Part shown: one piece after another, positions 45,301 through 53,639 of the stretch
Position numbering within the stretch: the stretch's first letter is position 1
Layout of the letters: the number at the start of each line of letters is the position of its first letter
Notes under the pieces: model-generated
What the model was told of the DNA's origin: nothing
Database searches by the model: none
What the model saw: only the letters and a program-made list of their open reading frames with translations
Source of the DNA: Bacteroidota bacterium
GTDB taxonomy: Bacteria; Bacteroidota; Bacteroidia; Bacteroidales; JAGONC01
Length of the DNA stretch: 64,000 bases
Direction of reading: 5' to 3'
Assembly: GCA_022711405.1 (NCBI GenBank)
Contig: JAKLFC010000003.1
Coordinates: 62,001-126,000, forward strand
Made by a program: the position numbers and the translations under genes

Positions 45301-45517
45301 TCCCAAACCACATATATCCGAAGGTGTCCTGAAGGATCGCGTAGATCGTATTCTGCGAGAGGCTCCTGGCAGTGGCCTCGTACTGGAAGGAGAGCCGGTC
45401 AAAGGAAATGTCCTCCGATTTCTGAGCCGTAAGAGGCGGCGGGTTGCAGGTGCATATCACCACCAGGAGGATTGCGATGGCTCTTAGAGATAATATACAG
45501 GAAAACGAATTCCACAT
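42317..45517 (-). CDS. two-component regulator propeller sensor kinase (LytS-like kinase core)
   Basis: A 1066-residue sensor with a periplasmic N-terminal half. After a signal/anchor segment, about 14 Reg_prop repeats (pattern DxxGxLWIGTxxGLNR) from ~40 to ~700 build two seven-bladed propellers, followed by a Y_Y_Y domain (~715-790, NSYRYRLQNYDNIW). A single membrane helix (~800-822, LFRILCAILIISATAYFIY) leads to a coiled coil and the His_kinase core: NPHFIFNTLNSIQSFIL with phospho-acceptor His863, then an ATP-binding domain with DNGIGRK. This is the non-hybrid version, working with the separate LytTR regulator. Such sensors in Bacteroidota often detect glycan fragments; the ligand here is unknown. 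Confidence 0.95.
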   Translation of the reverse strand: MWNSFSCILSLRAIAILLVVICTCNPPPLTAQKSEDISFDRLSFQYEATARSLSQNTIYAILQDTFGYMWFGTWDGLNRYDGYTYTVYSADQIGGQSVQALLEDDSGNLWIGTDNGLTLFDQKTGIMKIFRHNGEDSFSIVNNDITDLVQDNDGKIWIATRQGLCYYDRATATFTSFLHLPQDDTPLRSNTILDMKFDGAHLLWMGTRMGLIRFDVRTYAVTRYYHIPGDRTSIPDNMVREILIEKPEYLWVGTLNGLCRINIRRDSIRYFIHDPMDPSSLSDSRISALWQDTKGMIWIGTDNGLNRWDPAADKMIRFVNQSFNNRSISNNRILSLYEDRKGTLWIGTFIGINKTEPFASTFSHYRQNPDDPHSLSSNYVISIAEDPSQKVWIATDNGLNILDRETGEFSHLRHMEGNAGSISSNSLRVIYFDRKGTCWIGTQNDGIDRFHPETKEFEHFRYHPRDTNCISSNEILSILEDSRGFLWIGTAEAGLNRMDLQRHSVVTFRTDQGRPGSISSNRIWSIFEDSDHDLWVGTGNGLNRYDPDTESFLAYLNDPADTSSIGAQQVFSIFQDSRGIFWLGTKGGGLNRFDKHTGSFRRYTTRQGLPGNVVYGCLEDDQGNLWISTNSGLSKFDTEKGSFVNYDVKDGIQSNEFNLGALYKNREGELFFGGMNGFNVFHPSAIRINPVPPPTVITSFAIFDEPLPGAFRDGDTIRLSARENFFTITFSALDFTDPEKNSYRYRLQNYDNIWTTATAENRKASYTKVSPGTFRFTVFGSNNSGIWDEKGTSLVIIITPIWYQSWLFRILCAILIISATAYFIYRRIHILHKKHELEKKMLDLERQLYDTELQALRLQMNPHFIFNTLNSIQSFILENDTDRAVDYLGKFSQLMRSILIHSGEASIPVKDELKALRNYMDLERLRFNDKFEYHIEVDPDVEEEFTEIPTMIIQPYVENSILHGLLYQQGTGLIHIKISMEADHLLWIIEDNGIGRKRSLEIQRESGLHRESRGMLITRERLEVLNKMNQENFSVKVIDLTDAQGNATGTRVEVRISGRDAEDNNH

Positions 45518-45542
45518 GGTCGATCATGCATAAAACCTCTGG

Positions 45543-45890
45543 TTATCGGCACGAAGGATTGAAAAGGCGATCGCAGAATGATCTTTTTCTGTGACGGTTG
45601 ACGTAAGCGGAGCGTTTTTTCATATACTTCATCTGTGCGATGGTCGCATCAGACTGCCTCTTTTTGTGCGCTTTCACTGCGTTCTTATAATCCTTATCGA
45701 ACTGTTTCTGCTGTTCCAGATATCCTTTCTCAATGAGTTTCTCCTCTCTCATGGCGTTTTCTTCGGGTATCCTGTTGATCCGGTCAATTCGCCACGAATA
45801 GATAACCTGACATCCTGAGAACAGGAGGAGCATGAGCATCCACAGCAGCATCCCTGCCGGGAAAATTCTATGGGAACGCCTGAGTAACAT
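45543..45890 (-). CDS. small putative lipoprotein, unknown function
   Basis: A 115-residue protein. A hydrophobic N-terminus ends in the lipobox-like LLFSGC, so Cys26 may be lipidated. The remainder is strongly charged and helical (EENAMREEKLIEKGYLEQQ, DKDYKNAVKAHKKRQ), with a basic C-terminus holding two Cys (FCDRLFNPSC). It lies 25 bases upstream of the propeller kinase gene on the same strand and is probably the first gene of that operon. I do not recognise a family. Confidence 0.65.
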   Translation of the reverse strand: MLLRRSHRIFPAGMLLWMLMLLLFSGCQVIYSWRIDRINRIPEENAMREEKLIEKGYLEQQKQFDKDYKNAVKAHKKRQSDATIAQMKYMKKRSAYVNRHRKRSFCDRLFNPSCR

Positions 45891-45914
45891 CGGAGGATTA
45901 TCTGACGAAATTAC

Positions 45915-45950
45915 TATTTTTGTTGGATTAAATACGGATGATCACGTGAT
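45915..45950 (+). promoter_or_regulatory. putative -7 box and 10-bp palindrome in divergent intergenic region
   Basis: TATTTTTG at 45915-45922 matches TAnnTTTG and points toward the gene at 45986. ATCACGTGAT at 45941-45950 is a perfect palindrome between the divergent genes and could be a dimeric regulator site. No second copy was noticed in the window. Confidence 0.4.
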
Positions 45951-45985
45951 TTACGTTTTCTGATCAAATTAATTCCCTTGAAAAA

Positions 45986-46456
45986 GTGGGGTCTGTGAAT
46001 TTCAGAAAATTTTCATGGCTAACGGGTATGGCAGTCCTGCCCCTGTTTTGCCTGAATCTGTACTGTAATAAGGATAGGTTGTGTCAGGATTTTCCGGATA
46101 CCTATGTCAACATCACCCTTCAGCCCAACACGCTGGATTTCATTCCTGCCGGAGGCTATGTGTATGTGACGGCCAATTATCCCAGCAGGGGGCTCATTGT
46201 ATACCGGCCCTTTTCGGATGAGTTCCTTGCGTTTGAGAGGACCTGCCCCTACGATCCCTATGGTTGCTGCGCAGTGGATGATGCCACGCAGTGCGCAAGG
46301 CTTGTCGCAGATGAATCCGGCATCATCATCATCGATTCCTGTTGCCTGTCGAAGTACCTGATGACTGACGGGTCCCCTTTTGAGGGGCCCTCATCCTGCC
46401 CGCTGTACCAGTATCAGACGTACTATGACGGGACGTATTTGAGGATATTTAACTAG
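45986..46456 (+). CDS. Rieske-like fold protein lacking cluster-binding histidines
   Basis: A 156-residue exported protein starting at a GTG; no in-frame ATG precedes the hydrophobic segment (LTGMAVLPLFCLNLYC). The C-terminal half has the layout of a Rieske domain: FLAFERTCPYDP (Cys87) where CxH is expected, then IIDSCCLSKYLMTDGSPFEG (Cys119-Cys120) where CxxH is expected, then GPSSCPLYQYQTYYDGTYLRI like the Rieske GPAxxPLxxY ending. The protein contains no histidine at all, so a normal 2Fe-2S Rieske centre is impossible. Ten cysteines remain and could form disulfides or a different site. Electron transfer therefore cannot be assumed. It stands alone, divergent from the sensor-kinase operon and convergent with ahcY. 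Confidence 0.6.
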   Translation: MGSVNFRKFSWLTGMAVLPLFCLNLYCNKDRLCQDFPDTYVNITLQPNTLDFIPAGGYVYVTANYPSRGLIVYRPFSDEFLAFERTCPYDPYGCCAVDDATQCARLVADESGIIIIDSCCLSKYLMTDGSPFEGPSSCPLYQYQTYYDGTYLRIFN

Positions 46457-46479
46457 TTGGAAATTATTATCTTACGGTA

Positions 46480-46600
46480 AACCCCAAATCCCAGGATCCA
46501 AATCCCAAACAAATCACAAGATCCAAATTCCAAAAAATTGGTTTGGAATTTTGTTTTTGGAATTTGTCTGGATTTTGGAGTTTGGAATTTGGGATTTTAG
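46480..46600. repeat. long imperfect inverted word repeat (CCAAATCCCA / TTTGGAATTTG)
   Basis: The left half repeats words like CCAAATCCCA and CCAAATTCCA; the right half repeats their complements (TTTGGAATTT, TGGGATTT). The whole ~120 bases can fold into one long imperfect hairpin centred near 46540. It fills the gap between two converging genes (45986 and ahcY), so it may end transcription from both sides. Confidence 0.75.
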
Positions 46601-46610
46601 TAAAGGATTC

Positions 46611-48032
46611 TCAATACCGATAATGATCCGCTTTGTAGGGTCCTTCTTTCGGCACGCCGATATAATCAGCCTGTTCCTGCGTCATTTTGGTGAGGTTCAC
46701 GCCGAGTTGTTGCAGGTGAAGGCGTGCCACTTCTTCATCCAGTTTCTTGGGCAGCCGGTAGACTCCGATTTCATACCTTTTTCTCCACAGGTCCATTTGG
46801 GCCAGCACCTGGTTGGTGAATGAGTTGCTCATCACAAAGGAAGGATGCCCGGTGGCACAGCCGAGATTTACCAGGCGGCCTTCCGCCAGAAGGTATATGG
46901 AATGCCCGTCGGGGAACGAGTATTTATCCACCTGCGGCTTGATGTTCAGGTGCCGGATACCGGGAAATGTTTTCAGTTTATCCACCTGGATCTCATTGTC
47001 GAAGTGGCCGATGTTGCAGACGATGGATTCGTCTTTCATCCGTTTCATATGTTCAAGGGTGATCACATCGCGGTTCCCGGTGGCGGTCACAAAGATGTTA
47101 CCTTCGTCCAGGACGTCTTCCACCGTGGAAACCTGAAACCCTTCCATGGCAGCCTGCAGCGCACAGATCGGATCGATCTCGGTGATCACCACGCGCGCGC
47201 CGTAGGCCCGCATTGATCTGGCGCAGCCTTTTCCCACGTCGCCATATCCCAGCACTACCACCACCTTACCTGCGATCATCACGTCGGTGGCACGTTTCAG
47301 TCCGTCGGCCAGTGATTCGCGACACCCGTAGAGGTTATCGAATTTTGATTTGGTGACCGAATCGTTCACGTTGATGGCAGGGGCCAGCAGGGTACCGGCC
47401 TCCATCATCTGGTAGAGCCGGTGCACACCCGTGGTCGTTTCTTCCGAAACACCCACCCACTCCGCCACGGTCCTGTGCCATTTGGTGCTGTCCTCGATGA
47501 ACCATTCTTTCAGCTGTCTCAGGATGGCAGCCTCCTCTTCACTGGCCGGGGTCTTTTTCAGTACTTCAGGATCATTTTCCGCCTCAAATCCCCTGTGGAT
47601 CATCAGTGTGGCATCACCTCCATCGTCAACCACCAGATGCGGGCCCTTGTTACCCGGGAATGTCAGCGCCTGCGTCGTGCACCACCAGTATTCATCCAGC
47701 GTCTCCCCCTTCCATGCAAACACAGGTATGCCCCGGGCAGCAATGGCGGCCGCAGCATGGTCCTGCGTGGAAAAAATGTTGCAGCTGGCCCACCTGACTT
47801 CCGCTCCCAATTCGACCAGCGTCTCAATCAATACAGCCGTCTGTATGGTCATATGCAGCGAACCGCTGATCCTCGCCCCCCTGAAGGGTTTTTCAGTGGC
47901 ATACCTCCGTCGGATGGTCATCAGTCCTGGCATTTCCTTCTCCGCCATCTCGATCTCCTTACGTCCCCATTCCGCCAGGCTGATGTCTTTTATTTTGTAA
48001 TTCAATGCTTTACCAACTGCTAACTCTTCCAT
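46611..48032 (-). CDS. ahcY: adenosylhomocysteinase
   Basis: A 473-residue cytoplasmic enzyme splitting S-adenosylhomocysteine into adenosine and homocysteine. Hallmarks: [35 protein letters not shown], the NAD-binding Rossmann loop [12 protein letters not shown], and the C-terminal [10 protein letters not shown] with the Lys-Tyr that closes the NAD site of the partner subunit. Length and an internal ~40-residue insertion are as in the longer bacterial form. Homocysteine made here is the substrate of MetH, which is encoded divergently, so the two halves of the methyl cycle share a control region. Confidence 0.97.
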   Translation of the reverse strand: MEELAVGKALNYKIKDISLAEWGRKEIEMAEKEMPGLMTIRRRYATEKPFRGARISGSLHMTIQTAVLIETLVELGAEVRWASCNIFSTQDHAAAAIAARGIPVFAWKGETLDEYWWCTTQALTFPGNKGPHLVVDDGGDATLMIHRGFEAENDPEVLKKTPASEEEAAILRQLKEWFIEDSTKWHRTVAEWVGVSEETTTGVHRLYQMMEAGTLLAPAINVNDSVTKSKFDNLYGCRESLADGLKRATDVMIAGKVVVVLGYGDVGKGCARSMRAYGARVVITEIDPICALQAAMEGFQVSTVEDVLDEGNIFVTATGNRDVITLEHMKRMKDESIVCNIGHFDNEIQVDKLKTFPGIRHLNIKPQVDKYSFPDGHSIYLLAEGRLVNLGCATGHPSFVMSNSFTNQVLAQMDLWRKRYEIGVYRLPKKLDEEVARLHLQQLGVNLTKMTQEQADYIGVPKEGPYKADHYRY

Positions 48033-48064
48033 GGATTCGTTATTTAAAATTGTTATAAATTATC

Positions 48065-48086
48065 TATCTTTGCGGGTGCAAAAGTA
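48065..48086. promoter_or_regulatory. overlapping divergent promoter boxes for ahcY and metH
   Basis: TATCTTTG at 48065-48072 on the plus strand and TACTTTTG on the minus strand (complement of 48079-48086) each match TAnnTTTG and point away from each other across 6 bases. The first serves metH-metF with a leader of ~155 bases; the second serves ahcY from ~45 bases upstream. Their nearness suggests the polymerases compete or are jointly controlled. Confidence 0.55.
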
Positions 48087-48095
48087 CAAAATTTA

Positions 48096-48235
48096 CCTGC
48101 AAGCCACAAGCTTCAAGTTATAAGCTGCAGGCTTTTGCGAAACTGTCAAATTGTTAAACTGTTAAATTGTTCTATTGTTCTCCTGGCCGACGGCTACCTG
48201 AAGACCTGAGAACCTGGCAGGTACAATGATGGGAA
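48096..48235 (+). other. structured metH leader with hairpins and 9-bp word repeat
   Basis: A stem pairs CCTGC near 48097 with GCAGG near 48130, with inner AAGCTT/AAGCT pairing. Next come degenerate copies of AAATTGTTA (about 48146-48180). Last, TACCTG at 48195-48200 pairs with CAGGTA at 48218-48223, close to the start codon. I do not recognise a known SAM, SAH or cobalamin riboswitch. The structures may be regulatory or just repeat remains. Confidence 0.35.
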
Positions 48236-51200
48236 ATGAAAACTCCTCCTGATATAAATACCGAACTCCAACGCCGCATCCTTGTGCTAGACGGGGCCAT
48301 GGGCACCATGATCCAGCGGTACCGGCTGACAGAAGAGGATTTTCGGGGAAATCTTTTCAGGGATCATCCGGTTGCCCTGAAGGGATGCAATGATCTGCTG
48401 TGCCTTACCCAACCGGATATCATTAAAGAGATCCACAGAAAATACCTGGAAGCAGGGGCCGACATCCTAGAGACTAACACCTTCAATTCCACCCGTGTTT
48501 CCATGGCTGATTACCGGATGGAACCGCAGGTGTATGCCATGAACGTGGCAGCGTCGCGCCTGGCAAGGGAAACAGCCGATATGTTCACGGCAAGGGATCC
48601 GTCGAAACCCCGGTTTGTTGCCGGAGCTATGGGCCCCACCAGCAAAACGGCTTCCCTTTCACCCGACGTGAACGATCCCGGTTTCAGGGCTGTGAGCTTT
48701 GATGATCTCAGGGAGAGCTATGCCGAGCAGGTTGAAGGCCTGTTGGATGGCGGGGTGGATCTCCTTCTGGTGGAGACCGTGTTTGATACCCTGAATGCCA
48801 AGGCAGCCCTGATGGCGATCAATGAAACTTTCCGAAAAAAGGGAAGAAAACTGCCGGTGATGGTTTCCGGTACCATTACCGATGCCAGCGGCCGTACCCT
48901 GTCGGGTCAGACCATCGAAGCGTTCCTGTATTCGTTGTCGCATGCCGATCTGCTGAGCATCGGGCTGAACTGCGCCCTGGGAGCGCGGGAGATGCGTCCC
49001 CACCTGGAGACCCTTTCCAGGCTGGCCCCTATTTACGTGAGCGCCTATCCCAATGCAGGATTGCCCAACCAGTTCGGGACCTATGATGAGACACCCGAAC
49101 AGATGGCCGGCTACATGGAAGATTTCATGTCGCACCGCTTTGTCAATATCATCGGAGGCTGCTGCGGCACCACGCCTGAGCATATCGCGCAATTATCCAG
49201 ACTGGCAGGCCGCTATGTCAGACGGGAAGTGCCCCCGCGGCAGCCATCTCTTCATCTGAGCGGCCTGGAACCTCTGCTGGTCTTCCAGGGCAGTAATTTC
49301 ATCAACATCGGTGAAAGGACGAACGTGAGCGGCTCCATCAAATTTGCCCGCCTGATCCGTGAAAAGAAATATGAGGAGGCACTGTCCGTCGCCCGCCAGC
49401 AGGTGGAAAACGGGGCGCAGGTGATCGACGTGAACCTCGACGATGCCCTGCTGGATGCGGAAAAGGAGATGACAGCCTTTTTGAACATGCTGGCCTCCGA
49501 CCCCGACATAGCGCGCGTGCCCGTGATGATCGACTCCTCAAAATGGACGGTCATCGAGGCCGGTCTGAAATGCCTGCAGGGCAAGGGCATCGTTAATTCC
49601 ATCAGCCTGAAGGATGGCGAAGAGCTGTTCTGTGAACGTGCCCGCAAAATCCGGGAATACGGAGCAGCCACCGTGGTGATGGCATTCGACGAGGAAGGCC
49701 AGGCAACAAACTTTGAACGAAAAACAGCGATCTGCAAACGGGCTTATGAGATCCTGACGCAAAAGGTGGGATTCCCGCCTGAGGATATCATCTTCGATCC
49801 CAATATTTTAACGATCGGAACCGGCATTGAGGAACATAACAGTTATGCCGTTGATTTCATCCGGACCGTAAAGTGGATCAAGGAGAATCTCCCCAATGCA
49901 AAGACCAGCGGAGGGATCAGCAACCTGTCATTCTCTTTCAGGGGCAATGATGCGGTCAGGGAAGCCATGCATTCCGCATTTCTCTACCATGCAGTCCAGG
50001 CCGGACTGGATATGGGGATTGTCAATGCGGGCATGCTGCAGGTGTACGATGAGATTCCCGCCGTACTTTTACGATTGGTGGAGGATTTGATCCTCAACCG
50101 GAGGAAGGATGCCACCGAACGGTTGCTTGCTTATGCCGAAAAGATGAGCGACAGGGCGAAGGCAGAAGTCACTGTCGACGAATGGCGGGGCGGGACCGTA
50201 TCGGAGCGTCTAACGCATGCATTGATCAAGGGCATCGTGGATTACATTGAGCAGGATGTGGAAGAGGCACGGGCTTCTTATCCCCGTGCGCTCGACATCA
50301 TAGAAGGACCGTTGATGGAAGGGATGAACCGGGTGGGAGACCTTTTTGGCTCCGGGAAAATGTTCCTGCCGCAGGTGGTCAAGAGTGCCCGCGTCATGAA
50401 AAAGGCTGTGGCCATCCTGACACCATACATCGAAGCGGAAAAGCTGGAATCGGATCAGCGGAGATCCGCCGGCAGGATACTGCTGGCCACCGTGAAGGGC
50501 GATGTGCACGACATTGGCAAGAACATCGTTGGGGTGGTTCTGGCCTGCAACAATTATGAGATCATAGATCTGGGGGTGATGGTGCCATCCGACCGGATCC
50601 TGCAGGAAGCCATCTCACAACAAGCAGATATTATCGGACTGAGCGGGCTCATCACACCTTCATTGGATGAGATGGCCCACGTGGCATCGGAGATGGAAAG
50701 GCAGGGATGTACGATCCCGCTGCTGATCGGCGGCGCCACCACCTCTGAGATGCATACGGCGGTCAAAATTGCACCGGCTTATTCGGGACCCGTCATTCAT
50801 GTCAGGGATGCATCAAAAAGTGTGGGTGTGACATCCAGCCTGCTTTCTTCAGAGATAAAACCATCCTATACGCTCGATCTCCATGCTCGTTACGAAGGCT
50901 TAAGAAGAAAGTACGGTAGCATCCAGGCCGAAGCACGTTATATCAGTCTGGAGGAAGCACGACAAAACAAACTACAGGTCGACTGGGACCATATTCCCAT
51001 CCACCGCCCGCAAAATCTCGGAAATCTCTCCTTCTTCAATTATTCTCCGGAGGAGATCAAGTATTGTGTAGACTGGACCTTCTTTTTCGGGGCATGGAAA
51101 GTGCCCGGGAAGTACCCTGCGATCTTTGAGGATCCGCTCAGGGGGGAGGAAGCAAAACGACTCTTCGGTGATGCACAGGATCTCCTGGAGGAGGTCGTCA

Positions 51201-51913
51201 GAGAAAAGTTGCTCAGGGCATCAGGTGTGATTGGAATTTACCCGGCCAACGCAATTGGCGATGATGTACAGGTATATCGAGACGAATCACGCAGGGAGAT
51301 CCTGGCTGCTTTTCATTTCCTCCGTAACCAGCAACTCAGGGAGGAGGGCTCACCCAACCTGTGCCTGGCCGACTTCATCGCTCCGTTCGATTCCGGCAGG
51401 GTGGATTATATCGGAGGTTTTGCCGTGACAGCCGGACTGGATATCGAAAAAGGACTTGAACTATATGCTGCCCAGCACGACGATTACAAGAGCATCATGC
51501 TGAAGATCCTGGCCGACCGGCTGGCAGAGGCCTTTGCGGAGCTGCTGCACCTGCGGGTGAGGAAAGAGCTCTGGGGATACGCGGCGGATGAGGACCTGGA
51601 TCTGCAGGCAATCCTGAAAGAAGAATACACCGGTATCCGGCCCGCACCCGGCTACCCCGCCTGCCCCGAACATTCCGAGAAGCTGACACTGTTTGATCTG
51701 TTGCAGGTTGAGCAAAATACAGGTATCAGCCTGACTGAGAGTTATATGATGGTGCCTGCCGCATCCGTGAGCGGGTACTACTTTGCCCACCCTTTTGCCC
51801 GGTATTTCAACCTGGGCAGGATCGGCAAAGACCAGGTCACCGATTATGCCCGAAGAAAGGGTATTGATCTCCAGTCGGCCGAAAAACTACTGAATCAAAA
51901 TCTAAACTACTGA
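48236..51913 (+). CDS. metH: cobalamin-dependent methionine synthase
   Basis: A full-length 1225-residue MetH that moves a methyl group from methyltetrahydrofolate to homocysteine. Order: homocysteine/zinc domain (~1-325; the zinc ligands lie in [14 protein letters not shown]), pterin-binding domain (~350-610; [13 protein letters not shown]), cobalamin cap and B12 domain (~650-890; DVHDIGKN with cobalt-ligand His758), and the AdoMet reactivation domain (~900-1225; [13 protein letters not shown]). All catalytic modules are intact. The cell must therefore obtain B12. metF follows after 4 bases, and ahcY is divergent, so the locus makes an activated methyl-cycle cluster. Confidence 0.98.
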   Translation: MKTPPDINTELQRRILVLDGAMGTMIQRYRLTEEDFRGNLFRDHPVALKGCNDLLCLTQPDIIKEIHRKYLEAGADILETNTFNSTRVSMADYRMEPQVYAMNVAASRLARETADMFTARDPSKPRFVAGAMGPTSKTASLSPDVNDPGFRAVSFDDLRESYAEQVEGLLDGGVDLLLVETVFDTLNAKAALMAINETFRKKGRKLPVMVSGTITDASGRTLSGQTIEAFLYSLSHADLLSIGLNCALGAREMRPHLETLSRLAPIYVSAYPNAGLPNQFGTYDETPEQMAGYMEDFMSHRFVNIIGGCCGTTPEHIAQLSRLAGRYVRREVPPRQPSLHLSGLEPLLVFQGSNFINIGERTNVSGSIKFARLIREKKYEEALSVARQQVENGAQVIDVNLDDALLDAEKEMTAFLNMLASDPDIARVPVMIDSSKWTVIEAGLKCLQGKGIVNSISLKDGEELFCERARKIREYGAATVVMAFDEEGQATNFERKTAICKRAYEILTQKVGFPPEDIIFDPNILTIGTGIEEHNSYAVDFIRTVKWIKENLPNAKTSGGISNLSFSFRGNDAVREAMHSAFLYHAVQAGLDMGIVNAGMLQVYDEIPAVLLRLVEDLILNRRKDATERLLAYAEKMSDRAKAEVTVDEWRGGTVSERLTHALIKGIVDYIEQDVEEARASYPRALDIIEGPLMEGMNRVGDLFGSGKMFLPQVVKSARVMKKAVAILTPYIEAEKLESDQRRSAGRILLATVKGDVHDIGKNIVGVVLACNNYEIIDLGVMVPSDRILQEAISQQADIIGLSGLITPSLDEMAHVASEMERQGCTIPLLIGGATTSEMHTAVKIAPAYSGPVIHVRDASKSVGVTSSLLSSEIKPSYTLDLHARYEGLRRKYGSIQAEARYISLEEARQNKLQVDWDHIPIHRPQNLGNLSFFNYSPEEIKYCVDWTFFFGAWKVPGKYPAIFEDPLRGEEAKRLFGDAQDLLEEVVREKLLRASGVIGIYPANAIGDDVQVYRDESRREILAAFHFLRNQQLREEGSPNLCLADFIAPFDSGRVDYIGGFAVTAGLDIEKGLELYAAQHDDYKSIMLKILADRLAEAFAELLHLRVRKELWGYAADEDLDLQAILKEEYTGIRPAPGYPACPEHSEKLTLFDLLQVEQNTGISLTESYMMVPAASVSGYYFAHPFARYFNLGRIGKDQVTDYARRKGIDLQSAEKLLNQNLNY

Positions 51914-51917
51914 GCCC

Positions 51918-52868
51918 ATGAAGGTCACCGACCACCTCAAAAAGACCGGAGAGGTCATGTTCAGCTTCGAGATCATTCCACCGGCCCGGGGCAAAAGCCT
52001 GAAGGATATTACGGATGTGGTGGAGGAATTACAACCCTTTCGTCCACCTTTCATTGATGTTACCGGCCATTCAGCCGAGGCATCCTATGAAGAGGCGAGT
52101 GACGGAACGATCAGGAGGAGGGTTCGCCGTAAGCGCCCGGGTACCATTGGTATTTCAGGGGTCATCCAGAACAGGTACAACATTGACACAGTGGCCCATC
52201 TTTTATGCAGGGGATTCACAAGAGAGGAAACTGAGGATGCCCTCATCGAACTGAACTTCCTTGGCATTCAGAATGTGATGGCCCTGCGCGGGGATGAGAC
52301 CAGCTACCTCAAGTCATTGAAGAACGGCAACACCTCCAATGATTTTGCCGTGGATCTGATCAGGCAGGTCAATGATCTCAGGACGGGGAAATACCTTGAG
52401 GAGATCCTGAATTCCCACCCGATCGATTTCTGCATAGGGGTGGCCGGTTATCCGGAAAAGCATTACGAAGCGCCCAACCTGAAGTCTGATATCCAGTACC
52501 TGAAGCAAAAAGTGGATGCCGGGGCGGATTACATCGTGACGCAGATGTTCTTCGACAACGGCCATTTTTATCGTTTTCTTGAGTTATGCGACAGGGCAGG
52601 AATAAAGGTCCCCATCATCCCCGGGCTGAAGATCCTGAACAATGCCTCCCAGCTGACCAACATTCCCCGCAAGTTCCATGTGAATTTCCCCGACGAGCTG
52701 GTGGATCAGATCCAGGATCATCCCGAAGATTCCAAGGCCATTGGCATCCAGTGGGGCATTCGTCAGGCGGAGGATCTCATCAAAAACGGCCAGATGCACC
52801 TTCATTTTTACGTCATGAACGACGTGGCGGCAGTGAGCAGGGTGCTGAAGGAGTGCAGGTGCGGGTAA
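51918..52868 (+). CDS. metF: 5,10-methylenetetrahydrofolate reductase
   Basis: A 316-residue FAD-dependent TIM-barrel enzyme that supplies methyltetrahydrofolate to MetH. MFSFEIIPPARGKSLKDI gives the catalytic Glu near the N-terminus, and FIDVTGHSAE, NVMALRGD, and ADYIVTQMFFDN are usual family blocks. The region after residue 60 (RRVRRKRPGTIGIS) replaces the short loop of E. coli MetF, as in other Bacteroidota. It is 4 bases after metH and surely co-transcribed with it. Confidence 0.96.
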   Translation: MKVTDHLKKTGEVMFSFEIIPPARGKSLKDITDVVEELQPFRPPFIDVTGHSAEASYEEASDGTIRRRVRRKRPGTIGISGVIQNRYNIDTVAHLLCRGFTREETEDALIELNFLGIQNVMALRGDETSYLKSLKNGNTSNDFAVDLIRQVNDLRTGKYLEEILNSHPIDFCIGVAGYPEKHYEAPNLKSDIQYLKQKVDAGADYIVTQMFFDNGHFYRFLELCDRAGIKVPIIPGLKILNNASQLTNIPRKFHVNFPDELVDQIQDHPEDSKAIGIQWGIRQAEDLIKNGQMHLHFYVMNDVAAVSRVLKECRCG

Positions 52869-52905
52869 ATATATATTTTCTCCTGATTATATAATTATCA
52901 TTTCG

Positions 52906-52913
52906 TATTTTTG
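52906..52913 (+). promoter_or_regulatory. putative -7 box for the HEPN/MNT pair
   Basis: TATTTTTG matches TAnnTTTG and lies 18 bases before the HEPN start, in a short AT-rich gap after metF. It suggests the pair is transcribed on its own. Confidence 0.4.
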
Positions 52914-52930
52914 AGGATGATATTATCAGT

Positions 52931-53326
52931 ATGAAAGCCAACATCAAGTATTGGTTGGATTTATCCGATTACGATTTTCAGACAGCAAAAGCCATGTTGA
53001 TCAGTAGTCGTTATTTATATGTTGGATTTATGTGTCATCAAACGATTGAAAAAATCCTGAAAGCATATTTTACTGCCGTTCACAATGAGATTCCTCCCTA
53101 TTCGCATAGCTTGTCCTTTTTAGCCAAAAAGGCGGATTTGTATGACGAGTTTACTGAGGACCAGAAAGGTTTTATCGATCAGCTGGAACCGTTGAATATT
53201 GAAGCCAGATATCCTTTATATAAAGAAAAACTTCTGCAAAGTCTTACGTACGAAAAGTGCGAAGAATTAATTACAGAGACCAAAATCGTACAGGAATGGA
53301 TCAAAGTGAAGTTATCAGCAAAGTAA
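52931..53326 (+). CDS. HEPN-domain protein of a HEPN/MNT pair
   Basis: A 131-residue all-helical HEPN protein. The family core GFMCHQTIEKILKAYF (residues ~34-49), the PYSHSLSFLAKKADL turn and the ARYPLYKEKL helix are visible. The Rx4-6H motif that marks HEPN ribonucleases is not seen; the nearest His to Arg23 is eight residues off. So it may be a non-nuclease HEPN or use other residues. It overlaps by 31 bases a minimal nucleotidyltransferase gene, the usual layout of HEPN/MNT toxin-antitoxin modules, where the MNT partner AMPylates or neutralises the HEPN protein. The gene is AT-rich relative to metF and is likely acquired. Confidence 0.85.
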   Translation: MKANIKYWLDLSDYDFQTAKAMLISSRYLYVGFMCHQTIEKILKAYFTAVHNEIPPYSHSLSFLAKKADLYDEFTEDQKGFIDQLEPLNIEARYPLYKEKLLQSLTYEKCEELITETKIVQEWIKVKLSAK

Positions 53327-53598
53327 AAGAATACAGTCTTCTTATCAGGCAGCACTTTGACCTTGATAAGGTTATATTATTTGGATCGTATGCAAGGGGT
53401 ACATCGAATGAAAACAGTGACATCGATGTGGCAGTGATTGTGAAAAGCGTTACTGGAGACTATTTCTCGATTGTTCCATTACTTTGGAAATTGCGCCGCC
53501 AGGTGGATGATCGTATTGAACCGGTTTTATTCGAAAAAGATAGGGATGATAGTGGTTTTTTAGCAATGATTCTCAAGCAGGGAATTGAAATCAAATAA
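53296..53598 (+). CDS. minimal nucleotidyltransferase (MNT) partner
   Basis: A 100-residue pol-beta-type nucleotidyltransferase. FGSYARGTSNENSDIDVAVIV holds the GSx10DxD active-site motif complete, so it is probably active. I start it at the ATG of MDQSEVISKVKEY at 53296, which overlaps the HEPN gene by 31 bases; an earlier ATG at 53257 would only add residues from the overlap. In related modules the MNT AMPylates the HEPN toxin and serves as antitoxin. This is inferred from the family, not shown here. Confidence 0.85.
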   Translation: MDQSEVISKVKEYSLLIRQHFDLDKVILFGSYARGTSNENSDIDVAVIVKSVTGDYFSIVPLLWKLRRQVDDRIEPVLFEKDRDDSGFLAMILKQGIEIK

Positions 53599-53639
53599 AG
53601 ACACTTTTATTAATGCGATTACCAAACGAGACAATTCTC

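Noticed and set aside
48096..48235. Known SAM or cobalamin riboswitch before metH
   Set aside because: I could not find the conserved cores of these classes; the stems seen are short and partly made of repeats.
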